Notes under the pieces: model-generated
The model's database searches: none
What the model saw: only the letters and a program-made list of their open reading frames with translations
Told to the model about the DNA's origin: nothing
From: Cyanophora paradoxa
Lineage: Eukaryota > Glaucocystophyceae > Cyanophorales > Cyanophoraceae
Assembly (NCBI GenBank): GCA_004431415.1
Contig: QPMI01000460.1
Location: forward strand, 1-64,000
Direction: 5' to 3'
DNA: 64,000 nt
Made by a program: the position numbers and the translations under genes
Shown: in pieces, positions 33,072-42,966 of the stretch
Position numbering within the stretch: position 1 is the first letter of the stretch
Layout of the letters: the number at the start of each line of letters is the position of its first letter

Positions 33072-36000
33072 TTAGTTCGTGAGGAGGGCGAGGAGGGATA
33101 CAACGTCCGACTTGCAGTCCTTCCAGTCGCCCCATCCGCCGTCGCTGAACCGCAGGTGCGTCACCGTCCCTGCGCACCGTGCGACTCGGTGAGTTGTTGT
33201 TGGAGGTGGAGCACGCGGATTCAAAAGCTAGCCAAGCAATAAAATCTAAATATGAAGCCTTCTTCGGGGAGGAAGATCAAATCTCAAATCAAATCGGCAC
33301 CGTCGGGCTGCGTGCTAAAGTAGACGCAGTAGGTGCCCGTCGACTCCTCCAGGTAGGCCACGGGGTCCGCCGCCGCGAGCGGCACCTGCCCGCGGCGAGC
33401 GAGCGAGCGATCAGATGGGCCGACGTTGAGCGTGTAGCAGGCCGGGCCTCGGCTGGTTTAGGATACACGATGCGGGCAGGTTGCTTAAGGCACGATGAGA
33501 GTCCAGGCCTCTTGGCTAGCTCAGCTCTGGCCCGCAGGGGGGAAGGGGGGGGGGGGGGGGGGGGGGGGGGCGAGGCAGGAGGGGCGAAGGCAAAGGCCAG
33601 GGGAGACGGAGGGCAGAAGAGAAGGGTAAGAGAAGGGAAAGGGGGTACGCACGCGGTAGATGCCCGTCAGGTCCCGGTGCTTCCACCCCGCCGGCGTCGT
33701 GTAGAACTGCGCGGTGGGGGGGGGGGATTCGGCATGGGGTACGGCATCCGAGGGGCGTAGGGCGCGCCTGGTACACGTGGTGGTCGTTGCCACGGTAGAA
33801 GATCGCGAGCTCCTTCCCCCCCACGACGACCTGAAAAAAGAATGAGAAAGCGAAAATCTTTTCTTGGGGGGGATGGGGAAGGGGGGTACGGTGGCGCAGT
33901 CGCCGACGGCGGGCGGGGCCTGGCCCTTGAATCCGCACAGCTCGAACAGGTCGTCACGCGCCCACTCCTGCGCCCACGGGTGGTTCATCGGCGAGAGTGT
34001 CAGGGTGGCTCAGTTGCGCTTCTCAGCAATCAGCAATCAGTTAACAGATCTATTGACGTTAGAGCGGCTTGGCCAAGCCATCGACGTCAGGGCGCGGCTA
34101 AGGAAACAGTGGCGCGCCCCCTATCTTAGTAAGTATAAATATCAGGGCGCCTCATTAGGCTTCTCAGCACTTGATTAAGGGATGCATTGGCGTTAGAACG
34201 GCTCTGCTGAGTTTGTCTCCGCAGCATTCAGGTTAGGCCTAGCTCCCATAGCATTACAAGTAGGGCGCCCCGCCCTCTCCCCTTAGAGAGCCACAAGATC
34301 AAGGGGGTACGCCGCGCGCCTCCTTGCCGTCCTTGCCCTTCTTCTTGTAGCAGAAGAGAACCGTCCCGTCCCGCGCCACCGCCACGTGGTGCGCCGTCCC
34401 CTGGGGGGTACACGTGTACATGCGCGTTCAAAGACGAGGAGGAGGGAGGAGGGAGGGGGACGGACCTGGACGAGGGGCGCGGGGTCGCCGAGGGCCGCGG
34501 CGGGCGGGGCCGCACTGGAGGGGCCGGCCGCCGCGCTGCGCGACTTGGCCGCCGCCTCCGCCGCCAGGTGGTCCACGTCCGCCAGGCTGGGGGGGAATGA
34601 ATGAGAGGGAAAGTATGTGGGGGGGGGATGATGGGGGGGGTACGGCACCGGTCGAGGTTGGCGACGGACATGGCGCCGCGCATGTTGCCGCGGCGCGGGG
34701 GCAGGCTGAGCCCCGCGGAGAACTGGACCGTCTGGAGGAAAAAGGAGGAGGAGGCGAGGGCACAGATCAGCGTCGGAGAGGGAGGGGGTACAGGGGCTTA
34801 GAAAGAGGGTACCTGGGCGGCGGCTCCCGGGAGCAGCGAGTTCTTCCGCCCTGGCGCGCCGGGCCCAGCGGAGAGGTCGTCGGACGAGGTCGGACGGGCC
34901 GCCCGGCCGCCCTGCGCGCGGGGCGGCCAGGGTCAGCAACTGACCCAGGGTACATGGATGCGCGCGGGGGGGGTACTACCTTCGCGGGCTTCTTCTTCTC
35001 GGCAACGCTCACAAAGTCGCCGTCCTCGGATTCGAACGTGACCTGGGCGACGAATCGATCGGGGGCTGGAGGGGTACGGGGGTACGCGGGCGGACCGTCA
35101 TCCCGGGTACGTCGCCCGCGGCGCCCGCCTCGGGCGCGACCTCCTCGACCCACGCCTGGGCGAACGATCGCCTTCAGGCGAACGAAGGGAAGGGCGCCGC
35201 GCGGATTCGACCCAGGGGCGCGGGCGCACGTCGGAGGGCAGGCCCGGGGTACAGTCCTCGAGGTACCGGCGCATGCGGAGCGTGAAGAAGACGTACACGT
35301 GGCCTGCGCGGACGTTAAGAGAAGGCCGAAAAGCCAAGGACGAGGACGCGTAGGAAGCACCGTCCTTGCCGCGCCAGAGGCAGCGGAGCTCCTCGGGGGG
35401 GCACCGGAAGGCGGAGACGCGGCCGGCGCCGGGCACGAGCGGCTTGTCCTGCGGCATCCCCTCCACGTCCTGAAGGCGGGGCGGGGCGGAGGTCAGGGGC
35501 GGGCGGAGGTCAGCGGGGGGGCGGAGACCTCGGCCCGCCCCGCGGGCGAACGAACTTCGGTGCGCTAACGGTGCTAAGAACACACTAAAGAAGAACAGGG
35601 GAACGGAACCTATCGGAGATGAATGCATATCTAAGCTATTGGCGCGCCTTGCACTCGTGGAGGTCGACGGCGTGCCAGCCGCGGCCGTCCCCCGCGTTGA
35701 AGAGGTGGATCACGTGGCCCTTCGTCGAGAGGTAGAACAGGTGGTGCTCCACCCGGTTCCCCACCTGGAGGAAGAAAGTCGGGAGGGGGTACGAGAGGGG
35801 GAGAGGGGGGAGGGGGTACCTTCTTCGGGAAGCCCGACGGGTCGCTGCCGACCTCGGGGAGGGACCTGGAAGCGGGGGGACGGGTACGTTACATTCTGCG
35901 GGGCTGATGGCGGGGGTAGGGGTAGGGGCGCGCGGGGTATCGTCGCGGCAGAGGTTCTGCGAGATGTCGATGCACTTCCACCCAGCCTTGCTGCTCGCGG

Positions 36001-36590
36001 GGGGGTACCGAAAAAATGGTCGGAACGAGGCGGAGACGGGTGCAAGGATGGGGGTACGCACTCGGTCTGGAAGGCGTACATGCGGTGGTCCGAGCCGCGG
36101 ACGTACGCGTGCTGCGAGCCGTCCTCTGGAGCAGCGGGGTAAGGATATCAGGGGGTACATGATTTAAGTAGGTTACGAGGTGCTCGAGGAAATCCCGCAC
36201 CCTGGCAGAAGGCGCAGGGGGTACCGACGGCGGCCCACGCGAGCCGGTCCTCCTTATCGAGCCCCGCCGCTGCCCAAAAATCTTCAGAAAAAACGCAGAA
36301 AAAGAAGAAAAGGAGGGGTACCGGTGGAGATGTCGGCGTGGGCCCACTTGTCCCCCCCGCCGGCAAGGTTGCGGTAGTACTCGGCGACGTGGCCGGTCTT
36401 CGAGACGTAGAAGGCCTGACGCGAGGACAATCAATCAATCAACGAATCAATCAATCGAGACGTGGAATGCCATGCAAATGCAATGCAATGCAAATGAACG
36501 CGAATCGAATCGAATTGCGCACGTGCTCGCCGCCGTCGAGGCCGACGCGCTGGAAAGCGGCCATCCGGTGCTCCGTCAGGAACGCTGTTT
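33072..36590 (-). other. Propeller-like repeat region of the starch synthase
   Basis: Repeated units alternate a strand such as FYVSKTGHVAEYYRN, a Trp motif such as KWAHADIS, and a turn with G(D/T)P. Copies in protein order: FYVSKTGHVAEYY with DKWAHADIS (36322-36415); GTPCAF, then QHAYVRGSDHRMYAF and GWKCIDISQNL (35945-36240); HHLFYLSTKGHVIHLF with GWHAVDL (35645-35765); HVYVFFTLRMRRYLED (about 35250-35300); HHVAVARDGTVLFCYKKK (about 34310-34400); APPAVGDCATV with LAIFYRGNDHHVYQ and FYTTPAGWKHRDL (33660-33930); then AAADPVAYLEES and GTVTHLRFSDGGWGDWKD at the C-terminus. The pattern matches blades of lectin-type propellers such as fucose-binding or PLL-like lectins. The exact family is not established. 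Confidence 0.6.
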
Positions 36591-39500
36591 GAAAAGGGGC
36601 TACCGTGAGGAGAGGGCCGGGGGGGAGGGGGGGGTAGGGGCACCGCCGTTGCGGGCGCTGGCCGCCTTGCTCATCATCGACCGGTAGACAGCGACTGGAA
36701 GGGAAGGAAGGAGGGGTACCCAGTCAGCGCACAAGGACGATGGGTCGGGAGCGGTGCAGGGCGCCGGCTGAAAGGTTCATGGTTTCTAAAGGGCGCGGGC
36801 TAAGTGTTTCAGAAGTTCTAAGTTCTAATGTCGCGTCGCGTCGCGGGCGCGGGCGCGGGCGCTGCGGGTCGCGGCGAGGGCGGGCGGACGGACCGTACTC
36901 GGCGGCGGGGCGGCGCCAGGAGAGGTCGATGTTCATCACCCTCTTCGTCAGCGTCTCCTGCAGAGGGGCGAAGGGGGAAGGGCGTTAAGAAAGGCGGGCG
37001 GGCGGGGGGCGCCGAGGGCGGAGTGGAGGGGAGGGGAGCGTCCCGGCCAGGCCCAAGCCAGCTAGCTCCCAGCTGCAGGCTCTCCTGGGCCTCCTCCTTC
37101 TAGGTCTGGGCCTTCTCCTAAGTCGCGGGGAAGCTTTCTCTGGAGGTCTAGGTCTAGACCTCTAGCCTAGACCTCTGCTCTAGGTCTAGACTTCTAGCCT
37201 AGACATCTGCTAGGCTGCTTAACCCAAGGGGACCAGCCCTGTGCACCTGGGTGGCGGGGTCGCGCCAGGCCTTGAAGGCGCGCTCGAGGGCCTCCCCGAA
37301 CTGCCAGATGCAGTTGTGCCAGAACACAAACCCTGGGCGAGGGGGGGGGCGCGGGCGCGGGCGTCGGCGGGGCGGGGGAGGGAGGGAGGGGGCAGGCGGG
37401 CCCCGCGCGCGCGCGCGCGGGCGCACCGTTCATGTCGTCGCCGCCCTCGCGGACGGTGTCGCGGAGGCCGCCCACCGCCCGCACCACCGGGATCGACCCG
37501 TACCGCATCGCGACTGCGGGCGAAAGCTGAGCTCAGCTTCGGGAGCTAGCTAGGCTAGCTAGCTTCGGGCGCGCGGTCGGCGGGAGCTTATTATAAGCTA
37601 AGTCAGCGGGAGCTAATATAAGCTAATTATAAGCGTAGCGCCTGCTTAGGAAGCTAAGGAAGCTAAGCAACGCCGAGCAAAGCTAAGCCGAGCTGAGCTT
37701 CACTTCGGGAGCCGCGCTGCGCTAGGATTCTTCTCCTGCCGGGAGGGGCGCGGCGCACTCATCTGAGTGAGGCCGCAGGGCTCGAAGTTGGACGGGACGA
37801 TGAAGGCGTCCGCCCCCGCGAAGATCAGGTGCACGATCCTGTGGGGGAGGTTAGGGGGGGGGAGGAGGCGGGGGGGGGGGGGGGGGGGGGTTGAGGCGCA
37901 CTTCTCGTCCTGCTGGAGGCACACGCGGACGTACTTGCTCGTGCTGCACTCGTGCGCCACGCGCCTGGGGGTACGGCGTTAGATGACGGGGGCAGCCCGA
38001 CTCGAAGGCGAAGGGGGGGGGGGGTACCGCCAAAGCTCGGGGTCGTCCTGGCTGGAGCCGAGGACGACCATCTGCACCGCGTTCTTGTGCGCCTGCGAAC
38101 GAAGCTGAGGGGGTACGGGACGAAGGAGGGGGTACCGGGAGGGGGAAGGGGGGTACAGCACGCACCCAGCCGATGGCGTGGAGAATGTGGTGGACCCCCT
38201 TCTGCTCCGTGAGGCGGGCGACGCAGCCCACCTGTGGGGATACGCGTTTCAGAAAAGAGGAGAAAACCTTGGGGGGGGAAGCTGGGTAGGGGTACCATGA
38301 AATCGTTCCACTCGAACTCCTTCTCGGGTACGGGCATCGCGAGGAGCTTGCGCAGGGCGTTCTTGTTCTCCAGCTTCTTGCGCCGCAGCGTCGCTGGGTA
38401 CAGGATTACAAGAGGCGAGGGGGAGCGGTGTGGGACGGGAAGGGGGGTACCTCCATCCATGTCCGCCGAGTAGTTGACCGCTGCAGAACAACTTAGAGCG
38501 AAAACGAAGAACGAGAGAAAGAAAGAGGAAATGAACGGACCGAGAAGCTGGTCAGTGGCGGGGTTCCATTCGGCGTAGTCGATGCCATTCAGAATGCCCA
38601 CCATCTTCCCCTCGTGCTGAAGAGGGGATTCCCTTTAGAGAGGAAAGCAACCACAAAGGGAAGAGGGCAGGGGGTACATGCCTTGCAGATGATGGGGTAC
38701 AGGCGCTCCCCGGAGAGCGAACGATCCGCGAGGATCTCGTCGCGGTAGTTTGGGCTCACGATCACCACCTTGGGGGTACGCAGTTAAGCGGGGATGGGGT
38801 ACGGGATTATCAGAGGGCGGCGTGGGGTGAGGTGGGGGATATGGCGGCACCTTGTCAGAGAACTCGATGGCGCCCTTGAGGAGGATACAGTGCTCGCCGA
38901 GGTCGTGCTTGTTGGGGTACATCTAGAATAGGGGGGTTGAGGGGTGGATGGGGTAGCGGAAAAGAGGAAGAGGGGGGTACCAGCTCGCGGGGGAGGCCCT
39001 TGATGAAGCAGTTGGCGACTGCGGGGGGCGGGGTTCGGTTCGGTCAGGACGGATAGAAAACGATAAAGCGGCGGCAGGCAAGGCGGTGCCGGCGAAGGCT
39101 TGAAGCAAAATCTAAAGCCAAGTCGGGTAAATCTAAGCCGCAGAAAGCTAACGGCAGCTGAAGAAGCAACAGCCCAGCGGGCCGAGCCCGCGGGGGGCGG
39201 GGAAACGGTGGCGGGGACGGGGAAGGGCGCCTAGAGCCGAAGCTACTAAAGCGGGAGCCAAGCTAGAGGAGCTGAAGCCAAGCCAAGCTTTAGAAAAGGG
39301 CGGAGCTTAAGGAGCCAAAGCTAGAGAAGCTTAAGAGGGCCAAACAAAAGCCACAGGAGGAGGGGACGGGCGGACCGTCGTAAGCTAAAGAAGCTAAAGA
39401 AGCTTAAAGGAGGGAAGGGACGGACCGTCGGGGACGTGGACGATGGTACCCTGGCAGATCTCCGCCGCGTTGTGCACGGTCAGCAGCACTCGCGCCGTGT

Positions 39501-40999
39501 TCAGGCCCTGGGCGGGGGGTACAGGTAAGAGACCGGGGGAGGGGAGGGAGGGAGGGGTACGCGGGACCTTCTCGTAGAACTCGGTGTAGTAGAGGGGGGC
39601 CACGAGGGCCGACGACCAGTCGTTCAGGTGGAGCACGTCCTGGGGGGAAGGGGTGAGGAGAAGTGGGGTACGAGAGGGCACGGGTCTAGGGCTGAAGGGC
39701 GGGGCGGGTCGGGGCGGGGCGGAGCCGCTGGCCGCGGCCCGAGCGGTACCTCAGCAGCCCGGGCCGCAAGCTTCAGGCCCGAACCGCGATGCTGCAGGGC
39801 CCGGGGCGGGCGGCCGCACCACCTGGCGGTTGTGCTGGATGCGGAGGGAGAGGAGGTAGTCCAGCGCCGCTCGGCAGAACATGCTGCGGGGCAGGGAGAG
39901 GGGTACGGGATTAGAGTGGGCGGGGGGTAGGGGTGGCAGGGCTGGGGGCCGGGCGCGAGGGCGGCTCGCCTGAACGACGCGAAGCTCTTGTTGTTGTACA
40001 CCGCGAAGCGCTCTGCGGGGAGGGCGGGGCCGGCCCGTCAGATCGAATTTGATCCCAGGCTCCGCCCCCCCGCCTCCTCCCGCCCGGGGCGCGCCGAAAG
40101 TGGGGCACTGGGTGTCGAGCATGACGACGGGGATCTGAACACGAGGAAGAAGAAAAAAGAAGGAATAAGAAGAGAAAAAGAAGAAAAATAAAAACAAGCG
40201 GACGTGGTGGAGGCCCCCGTCGTCGGAGACGGTCCCGACCTGTCGAAAAAAAACCAAAGCTGAGCCCTAAGGGAAAAGGAAGGGAAAGGAAGGGGGGCGG
40301 CGGAGCGGACCTCGGCGACAAACTCGACGTCCTGGTATGCGTGACAGCTGTGGAACTTCGGAACGCGCGGGCACGGCTGCGGCGGCGCGCGGAAGGCGGC
40401 ACGAGGCGGGCCGGAGGATCAGCGGTGTCGACGGCGGGCGCCGGCGCGGCTTAGGAGCGGCGCCGCGGCGGCGCACCTTGATGTTGTGGCACTTCTTGTA
40501 CTTGACTGCGGTGGGCGGGGCGGGCTCGGCGGCGGCGGCGGCGGCGGCGGCGGCAGGCGGCGGCGGCGAAAGGGCCGTCGGGCAGGCGGCGGCGGCGAAC
40601 CGTGCGGGCCCTCGTAGTACTTAGGCAGAATGCACTCAACCTTGTGGCCGTCCTGAATGAGCTGCGCGGCGAGCCCGAACACCACGTCCTGCCGGGGCGC
40701 CAGTGAGCGCTGCTCCGCGCGCAAGGGCGGCGCCCCCGCTCCGCCGGCCGGCCGGCCGCCGCCGGCAGCGCGGTCCGTGTAGGAAAACGCACCGCCAGGC
40801 CTCCCACTTTAATGAAAGGCGAGATCTCGCTGCGCGGCGCAGGCCGACGTTCAGTCGTCAACGCGCGCCGTCGGCGTCACCGCCGGCGGCAAGTCCCCCC
40901 ACCGGGTCATTCGCACCTCGCCACGAAAACGATGTCTAGTGGCCGGTCGCCGGGCGCCGCGCCGCCCGGGAGCGTCGTAGGGCCTTCGCCGCGGCCCAT
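33072..40999 (-). CDS. Starch synthase (GT5, SSIII/IV-like) with C-terminal beta-propeller-like repeats
   Basis: The ATG at 40999 splices in phase into DIVFVASEISPFIKVGGLAD, the nucleotide-sugar binding N-terminus of GT5 glucan synthases. Further family blocks follow: AALDYLLSLRIQHN, VLHLNDWSSALVAPLYY, LLTVHNAAEICQGT, VVIVSPNYRDEILADRS, MVGILNGIDYAEWNPATD (38580-38604 and beyond), VGCVARLTEQKGVHHILHAI, SNFEPCGLTQM (37760-37798), MRYGSIPVVRAVGGLRDTV and the C-terminal VMNIDLSWRRPAAEY. The resemblance is to the SSIII/IV class. Only about 20 residues precede the catalytic fold, so there is no clear transit peptide. The frame then runs on through in-phase introns into repeats at about 36590-33080, described separately. 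The stop is at 33072-33074. Introns start GTACCCC or GTGCG. The gene is divergent from the XRCC4-like gene across 199 bp. Confidence 0.88.
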
Positions 41000-41198
41000 G
41001 TTGCAGCGACTGCTGCACTAGCGCTTCGCTTAGCTTCGCTACAGCTGTAGCGCACAAGATGCACTTGCGAACCACCCACTGTCCAGATTGGGGGGGCCGA
41101 TTTCAGCCGGGTACACGAAGAATTGACTTGCTCGCGCTGCCCCAGTCTCAGGCCGCAGGCTCTCAGCACGACATTCGGGCCGTGTGTGATCGCCCTGC
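41000..41198. promoter_or_regulatory. Divergent promoter region, starch synthase / XRCC4-like
   Basis: These 199 bp separate the two outward-facing start codons. The region must hold both 5' leaders and core promoters unless unseen upstream exons exist. It contains an AGCGCTTCGCTTAGCTTCGC block near 41020, but I saw no clear TATA box. Confidence 0.5.
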
Positions 41199-42769
41199 AT
41201 GGCGAACGGCGACGTGGTCCGATTCTCTGCGCAAGGCGCGGTATGGTTCCTGCGCGTGCGCTGGAGCAACGAGGGCGGGCCGGACGAGAGCCTGAGCCTC
41301 ACCCTCACGAACGGCAAGTCGGCGTGGCTGGCGAACTGTAAGCCCCGCCGCCGCGTACGCGCATCCGAATTCGAAGCGAACGCTCCGCGCAGGCCGGCCG
41401 AAAGACCTGCAGCGCTCGAACTACGACGAATCAAACGGCAGCTTCGCTGATGTCGTTCTCCGACCGGCCCTCGCGCGCTCGGTGCGCGAAGCCGCCGAGC
41501 TGTGAGCCTTCGCCTCGTCTCCCTGACGGCCACCCGCAGCGGCCCGACGAGGCGCGCTTCCGCTTCGAGGTCAAAGAGACGGCGCTGGGCGATCGCGTAC
41601 GCCCCCGCCGCGCCCGCGTCGGCGCCGCGCGGGCGTTCACACCCGCTCCGATCCGGCCGCAGCTGGAACTCATGATCGTATTGATCCTCGAGGCTGGACG
41701 GGAAGCGAGATGGGAGGCGAGCAAGCGAGCGAGCGGGCTGCAGGCCGCGCCTCCGTCCGCGCTCCCTGACGCCCTGCCGTGCACCCGCAGGTCTTCAGCC
41801 AGCCGCTGGCCATGACGCGCGAGCAGGTCCCCGGCGCGGGGGTACAGGAGCTTCTCGAGCACCTTCTCAGCAGCCGCGACAGCGCGCAGGCGAGCGGGCG
41901 TATCCCCCTCGCCCGGCGCCGGACCGCCCCTCACGCGCCCCCAGGAACGATACAGCCTCGCGGTCGACGCCCGGAAGCAGGTGCGCCCCGCGCTTTGATC
42001 CTTTGATCCTGTACCCCCCGTGAACACTCTACCCAGATGGAGGACCGGTACGAGTCGACGGCGCGGGAGTTGCAGAAGGCGAACGAGCGGGTAAAAGAAG
42101 TCGAGGCGAAGGGCGTCGGCCGGTTTGCTGCCCTATTGAACCACAAGAGGGAGAAGATCCGCGACCTCATCGACGAGGGTACGCCAATTTCGAATTCGAA
42201 TTCGCATCCGAATTTGATCCGGGGGGGGGTAGAGGAGGATCTAAAGCGGCAACTGGAGGAGACGAAGCGGCGGGCGGCGGGCGGGGCCGGCGCCAGCCCC
42301 GGCGGGTCGGCGCGGGGGGGTACGCCGAAGCGGCGGGGGCGGGGGGGCGTACGCGGCGGACGGCGCCCGGCCCCCGCCCGCGAGGAAGATGGGGGGGAGG
42401 AAGAGGAGGAGGAGGAGGACGGGGACGGGGGGGAAGAAACGGACCGGGAGAGCGGGGGGGAGGAGGAGCCCGAGGAGGACGGGGCAGAGGACGGCGGGGG
42501 TACCCAGACTCAGGCGCGGCGCGGCGCCGTACCCCCCTCCTGGCCCCAGCTGACGGCCCTTCGTTCGCAGCGGACGGAGGCCCCCACGCAGCCGACGCAG
42601 CCCACGGCTCAGGCCGCTGCGATGGTGGTCGCCTCCCCCTCCCCTCCGCGCCTTCACCCCTTTATCGTGACCCTGTACCCCCCATCAGGCGGCCGACGGG
42701 TCGGACGACGAGGGGAAGCCTGTCGTAAAGCGGCGGTGCGCCAATCAAACCGTCGGTGCTCGGTGCTGA
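41199..42769 (+). CDS. XRCC4: XRCC4-like non-homologous end-joining protein
   Basis: XRCC4 scaffolds DNA ligase IV in double-strand break repair. The N-terminal head shows FLRVRWSNEGG and SLTLTNGKSAWLAN, aligning with the family's VSWE and LTDGHSAWTG segment. Exon 1 (41199-41337) splices to 41393 in phase. Next come RPDEARFRFEVKETAL, then QPLAMTREQVPG with VQELLEHLLSSRD, equivalent to the end of the head domain. A stalk helix follows (MEDRYESTARELQKANERVK, from 42037) with RFAALLNHKREKIRDL, matching the conserved LNEKKTKIRSL stretch that precedes ligase IV binding. The tail is highly acidic (42390-42500), then DGSDDEGKPVVKRR to a stop at 42769. One junction (near 41500) does not keep phase with a GT donor, so either a GC donor or a one-base indel is involved. 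Confidence 0.78.
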
Positions 42770-42966
42770 GTCACTGCTGACCCACCCGCCCCATTCCCCC
42801 GCAGGCGCTTGCCGATGGGGTGACATGGAGCGGCGTGTGCGCGTGCGAGCGAGTGGCAGCGGTAGCAGGATTGTGAAAATCTCAATTTGAGGGGCATCTC
42901 GACTCTGCGGCCCCTATCTGCAGCTTGCTTGGGCCCGGGAACGTCGTACCCCCCGCCCCCGCCACG

